Source of the DNA: Deltaproteobacteria bacterium
GTDB lineage: Bacteria > Desulfobacterota > DSM-4660 > Desulfatiglandales > HGW-15
Assembly (NCBI GenBank): GCA_019307805.1
Contig: JAFDIX010000142.1
Coordinates: forward strand, 1-8,925
Reading direction: 5' to 3'
DNA: 8,925 bases
In this document: one piece after another, positions 6,600 through 8,925 of the stretch
Layout of the letters: each line of letters starts with the position of its first letter
Position numbering within the stretch: position 1 is the first letter of the stretch
Position numbers and translations under genes: made by a program
Notes under the pieces: generated by a model
Seen by the model: only the letters and a program-made list of their open reading frames with translations
Databases searched by the model: none
What the model was told of the DNA's origin: nothing

Positions 6600-6646
6600 A
6601 AAAAAAATCAGGGCCCGAAAGCCTGAAAGCAACTTTCGGGCCCTGA
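6600..6646 (-). terminator. Strong intrinsic terminator after tctC
   Basis: On the minus strand a perfect 14-bp, GC-rich stem (6646-6633 with 6621-6608; core CAGGGCCCGAAAG and its complement) with an 11-nt loop is followed at once by eight T (6607-6600). This is a textbook Rho-independent terminator, 42 bp past the tctC stop codon. It separates tctC from the downstream cupin/reductase/tctBA run. Confidence 0.9.
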
Positions 6647-6672
6647 GGCTATATGATGCGCCGACTTGCCGA

Positions 6673-6687
6673 TTATCCGCCTTCGCA
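6673..6687. repeat. 15-bp direct repeat, copy next to the tctC stop codon
   Basis: TTATCCGCCTTCGCA here is identical to 7842-7856. This copy abuts the tctC stop codon (6690-6688), and the other lies upstream of the tctC start, so the pair brackets the gene. Two chance copies of 15 bp in a window this size would be unusual but not impossible. Confidence 0.6.
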
Positions 6688-7758
6688 TTAGAATCTGGGT
6701 TTGTAACCCTTTGGAGGCCAATACTTTTCAAAGTCCGCAGGCCGGGGAATACCCAGGTCAGCCGGATTGACTTTGACGCCTTCAATCTTCAGATCCCACA
6801 ACAACCAGGAAGTTGTTGCTTCAGCCTTGGCCGCGGCCTTGTCCGCCGCCCCTCCTACGAGAACATCCTTGGTAAAGAATTTTTTCTTCAGGATGGACTG
6901 AAATCTAGGTGAGTTGCAGGCCTTGGCAAATGCCGCAGCGATCTTTTTCAGGATCGGCACAGGCGTGTCTTTCTTGACCGCAAGGGTATAGTACCCGCCG
7001 AAGGGGGCAAAAGCGGCCATGCCCGGCACGAAATCTCCGACAGGTTTCAGGACCATTCCATTGGCAAGAGAGATCGGATCTTTTGAAAAAATGGCGAGGG
7101 GGCGCAGTTTGCCTGACTGGATGAACCCGATCTCTTCGTGCAAACCGCTGGCACAGACATCGATCTCGCCCTGCAGGCAGGCCAGCACGCCCGGTTTGCC
7201 ACCCTTGTATTGGACAGTGCGCAATTTTATGCCTGCCGTACTTTCCAAAAGAGCGACCCCTTCTGACCAAAGACCCCCAACTCCGGAGCCGTTAATTTTG
7301 TATTTGCCCGGGTCCTTTTTGGCGGCCGCGATGAAATCATCCATAGTCTTAAAAGGAGAGTCGGGTCTGACCGCGAAGGACTGGGTGGAGTTGGCCGCCT
7401 TGAAATACTGCCAGTCCCTCCAGCTCAGTTTGGTGTGTCCCATGACACGCAAAGACTTGTTGAAGTTACTGGCACCCTGCCACCAGTAGCCGTCAGAAGG
7501 TTTGGACGCCACAAAATCCATGGCCAGTGCACCTACGGCACCGGGTCTGTTCATGGAATTAATGGTCGTCCCGATAAAATCCTCCATGGCTGAGGTGTAA
7601 GCGCGGGTCATTGTATCGGTTCCCCCGCCCGCTTTATAGGAGATGACGACAGAGATGGGTTTGTTTCCGGGCCAGTCCGCGAAGGATTGGGCAGTAAAGG
7701 TGAAAACAAGTAACAATGAAAAGATACAAACTGCGCCTACTTTCACATAAGATTTCAT
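6688..7758 (-). CDS. tctC: Tripartite tricarboxylate transporter substrate-binding protein TctC
   Basis: The 356-residue periplasmic binding protein belongs to the TctC/Bug family. It captures an organic acid and hands it to TctBA. A Sec signal peptide is clear: basic start, hydrophobic core at about 9-22, and probable cleavage after Ala27 (QSFA before DW). Family motifs are the phosphate-loop-like YKAGGGTD (41-48) and NRPGAVG (70-76), followed by ASKPSDGYWW. The later YKGGKPGVLACLQGEID and LRPLAIFSK segments match the second ligand-contact and hinge regions of the family. No lipobox Cys is present, so it should be soluble. The start is supported by GGGGGAG, 4 nt upstream. It is expressed after the second SDR gene and is followed by two terminators, unlike the compact tctCBA arrangement common elsewhere. 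Bug proteins bind many carboxylates, so the ligand cannot be named. Confidence 0.95.
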   Translation of the reverse strand: MKSYVKVGAVCIFSLLLVFTFTAQSFADWPGNKPISVVISYKAGGGTDTMTRAYTSAMEDFIGTTINSMNRPGAVGALAMDFVASKPSDGYWWQGASNFNKSLRVMGHTKLSWRDWQYFKAANSTQSFAVRPDSPFKTMDDFIAAAKKDPGKYKINGSGVGGLWSEGVALLESTAGIKLRTVQYKGGKPGVLACLQGEIDVCASGLHEEIGFIQSGKLRPLAIFSKDPISLANGMVLKPVGDFVPGMAAFAPFGGYYTLAVKKDTPVPILKKIAAAFAKACNSPRFQSILKKKFFTKDVLVGGAADKAAAKAEATTSWLLWDLKIEGVKVNPADLGIPRPADFEKYWPPKGYKPRF

Positions 7759-8129
7759 AACTCCCCCTTGTTTTGATTAAAAATAAAGATTAAAAGTAGC
7801 CCATTCCAGTGATTTGCTGAACCCACCTCCTTCCTGAATCTTTATCCGCCTTCGCAGGATAACATGGGCGACTCGACTTGAGCCATTCGGCTGCAAGTAG
7901 TTCGGCCCTGAGCCTACTGTCGAGAAGCCTATCGACAAGTCTTGCCGAGGACGAATGCCCGATCGTTGTGCTTCGGCGCGATGTCGCCCCGATGCCGAGG
8001 CGGATAACCGCATCGTAGCCAAGGGCGAAGACGGGTAAGTTATTTGGACCACATGTTGACCCATGGGGCTCCATTTTCCATGGTAAAAAAGTATAGTTTC
8101 GGCCATTATGTAAAAATCCCTAAAAAATA
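7759..8129. other. 371-bp gene-free interval between the second SDR and tctC
   Basis: Apart from the repeat-like block at about 7842-8040, it holds the tctC ribosome site at the left end (GGGGGAG on the minus strand) and an AT-richer stretch at about 8041-8129 after the SDR stop. Open frames cross it on the minus strand (8074-7790, and one that overlaps the SDR gene, 8181-7777), but they show no recognisable domain, and I think they are not genes. No intrinsic terminator for the SDR gene and no convincing promoter for tctC can be pointed to. Confidence 0.6.
7842..8040. repeat. Candidate dispersed repeat block upstream of tctC
   Basis: This block of about 200 bp looks unlike the flanking intergenic DNA. 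It is richer in CG dinucleotides (many CGA/TCG words) and in short palindromes. TTATCCGCCT at 7842-7851 recurs inverted at 7998-8007, and the match extends imperfectly to 13 of 15. Inside are small stems such as TGTCGA/TCGACA (7918-7923 and 7932-7937) and CGATGC/GCATCG (7990-7995 and 8010-8015). It translates on the minus strand into Arg/Ser-rich peptides that resemble, from memory, spurious hypothetical proteins called over repeats in related genomes. I read it as a non-coding repeat or remnant of a small mobile element. Boundaries are approximate, and no target-site duplication was found. Confidence 0.45.
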
Positions 8130-8909
8130 TCAAGTGAAAGGCTTTGCGCCGATGGAATAGCCGCCGTCCACCATCAGGCATTGGCCTGTGATAAATGCGG
8201 CGTCATCGCCGGCCATGAAGTGGACGGCCCCTGCAATGTCTTCAGGTTCTGCCGCCCTGCCAAGCAGGCCATAATCCTCAAACTGTTTTCTGAATGCCTC
8301 CTCTGAAAGGCCTTCCGCCTTTGCCCGGTTGATGTGAAAGTCTGTGATGGTTTTGGCCGGACAGACGGTGTTGACCCTGATGCCATGCTCCCCAAAGGTG
8401 GCGGCAAGACTTCGGCCCAGACTCAATACCCCGAATTTGGTCACATCATAAATGGGCATGTTGGTGCGGCCCGTCAAGGCCGTGGTGGAACCGATCAGTA
8501 CAATGGCACCGGATTTCTGTTCCATCATCTGGGGGAGGACCGCCTTACAGGAGAAATTGACTCCCTTGAGGTTGATCGCCAGCATTTTGTCCCAGTCCTC
8601 TTCAGTGGCCTCCAGGACAGTTCCGAAGACGCGGATGCCCGCATTGGCTACGAGGACATCAATACGGCCGAAGGTCTCAAGGGCTTTATCGGCAAAGTTG
8701 TGACAGTCCTTTTCAACGGACACATCGGCATGGCAGAATATGGCATTCACCCCGAGAGATTTAAGGTGGTCTGCAGAGGCCTCACCCGCTTCATTTTCCC
8801 AATCTGCAACGACAAGGTCGTAGCCTTCTTTGGCAAAACGTTCTGCACAGGCCTTTCCGATCCCCCTGCCGGCTCCGGTGATGATGGCAACCTTGGATTC
8901 AGAACTCAT
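8130..8909 (-). CDS. SDR-family NAD(P)-dependent oxidoreductase
   Basis: A second classical short-chain dehydrogenase of 259 residues. It carries TGAGRGIG (11-18), Asp36 at the NAD-selecting position, ANAG (88-91) in place of the more usual NNAG, and the catalytic Asn113, Ser141, Tyr154 and Lys158 (YDVTK). It ends with ITGQCLMVDGG and a short tail. It is clearly different in sequence from the SDR at 113-892, so the two are not a recent duplication and probably act on different intermediates or in opposite directions. GGAG stands about 10 nt before the ATG, and only 16 bp of upstream DNA are in the window, so the true head of this transcript is not visible. The next gene on the strand is tctC, after a 371-bp gap. 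An oxidative role on an imported hydroxy acid is plausible but inferred from context alone. Confidence 0.93.
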   Translation of the reverse strand: MSSESKVAIITGAGRGIGKACAERFAKEGYDLVVADWENEAGEASADHLKSLGVNAIFCHADVSVEKDCHNFADKALETFGRIDVLVANAGIRVFGTVLEATEEDWDKMLAINLKGVNFSCKAVLPQMMEQKSGAIVLIGSTTALTGRTNMPIYDVTKFGVLSLGRSLAATFGEHGIRVNTVCPAKTITDFHINRAKAEGLSEEAFRKQFEDYGLLGRAAEPEDIAGAVHFMAGDDAAFITGQCLMVDGGYSIGAKPFT

Positions 8910-8925
8910 AAAATTTTCTCCGAAT

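Noticed and set aside
7777..8181. Open frames of 134 and 94 codons on the minus strand between the SDR and tctC genes
   Set aside because: They overlap each other and the SDR gene, show no domain or good ribosome site, and run over the repeat-like block. Their Arg/Ser-rich content looks like translated repeat DNA.

Overview
The window looks like a metabolic gene neighbourhood from a Gram-negative bacterium of moderate GC content. The short degenerate 7-8 bp tandem repeats between genes and the type of genes present remind me of sulfate-reducing or syntrophic Desulfobacterota (the former Deltaproteobacteria). That placement is an inference from style, because no ribosomal or marker gene is present.

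Layout. The left part (1-2156) is read on the + strand: a short-chain dehydrogenase (113-892), a cyclase-family metal hydrolase (1027-1755), and a small cupin (1778-2156) that is broken by a frame change and has lost its first metal-binding motif. The rest is read on the - strand and converges on it. In transcription order it holds a second short-chain dehydrogenase (8909-8130), the substrate-binding protein tctC (7758-6688), a pair of intrinsic terminators (6646-6547), an intact cupin (6400-5948), an aldo/keto reductase (5937-4951), a second intact cupin (4932-4549), tctB (4439-3903) and tctA (3852-2383). The longest stretch without a credible gene is 7759-8129. It contains a repeat-like block that I read as non-coding, although open frames run through it.

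How the genes may work together. TctC, TctB and TctA form a complete tripartite tricarboxylate transporter, which in known cases imports small organic acids across the inner membrane. The enzymes around it are two NAD(P)-linked dehydrogenases, an aldo/keto reductase, a cyclase-type hydrolase and small cupins. These would suit uptake and stepwise oxidation/reduction, isomerisation and hydrolysis of a hydroxy, keto or cyclic carboxylic acid. The substrate cannot be read from the sequence. I see no defence system, transposase, CRISPR array, tRNA or rRNA.

The points most worth a second look are: the cupin pseudogene, whose break sits in a GAATT microhomology; four separate four-unit arrays of 7-8 bp repeats, present in every intergenic gap around the + strand genes except the 22-bp gap between the cyclase and the cupin; the shared stem-loop layout of the two heptamer arrays; the repeat-like block upstream of tctC; and the tandem terminators that insulate tctC from the rest of its transporter.
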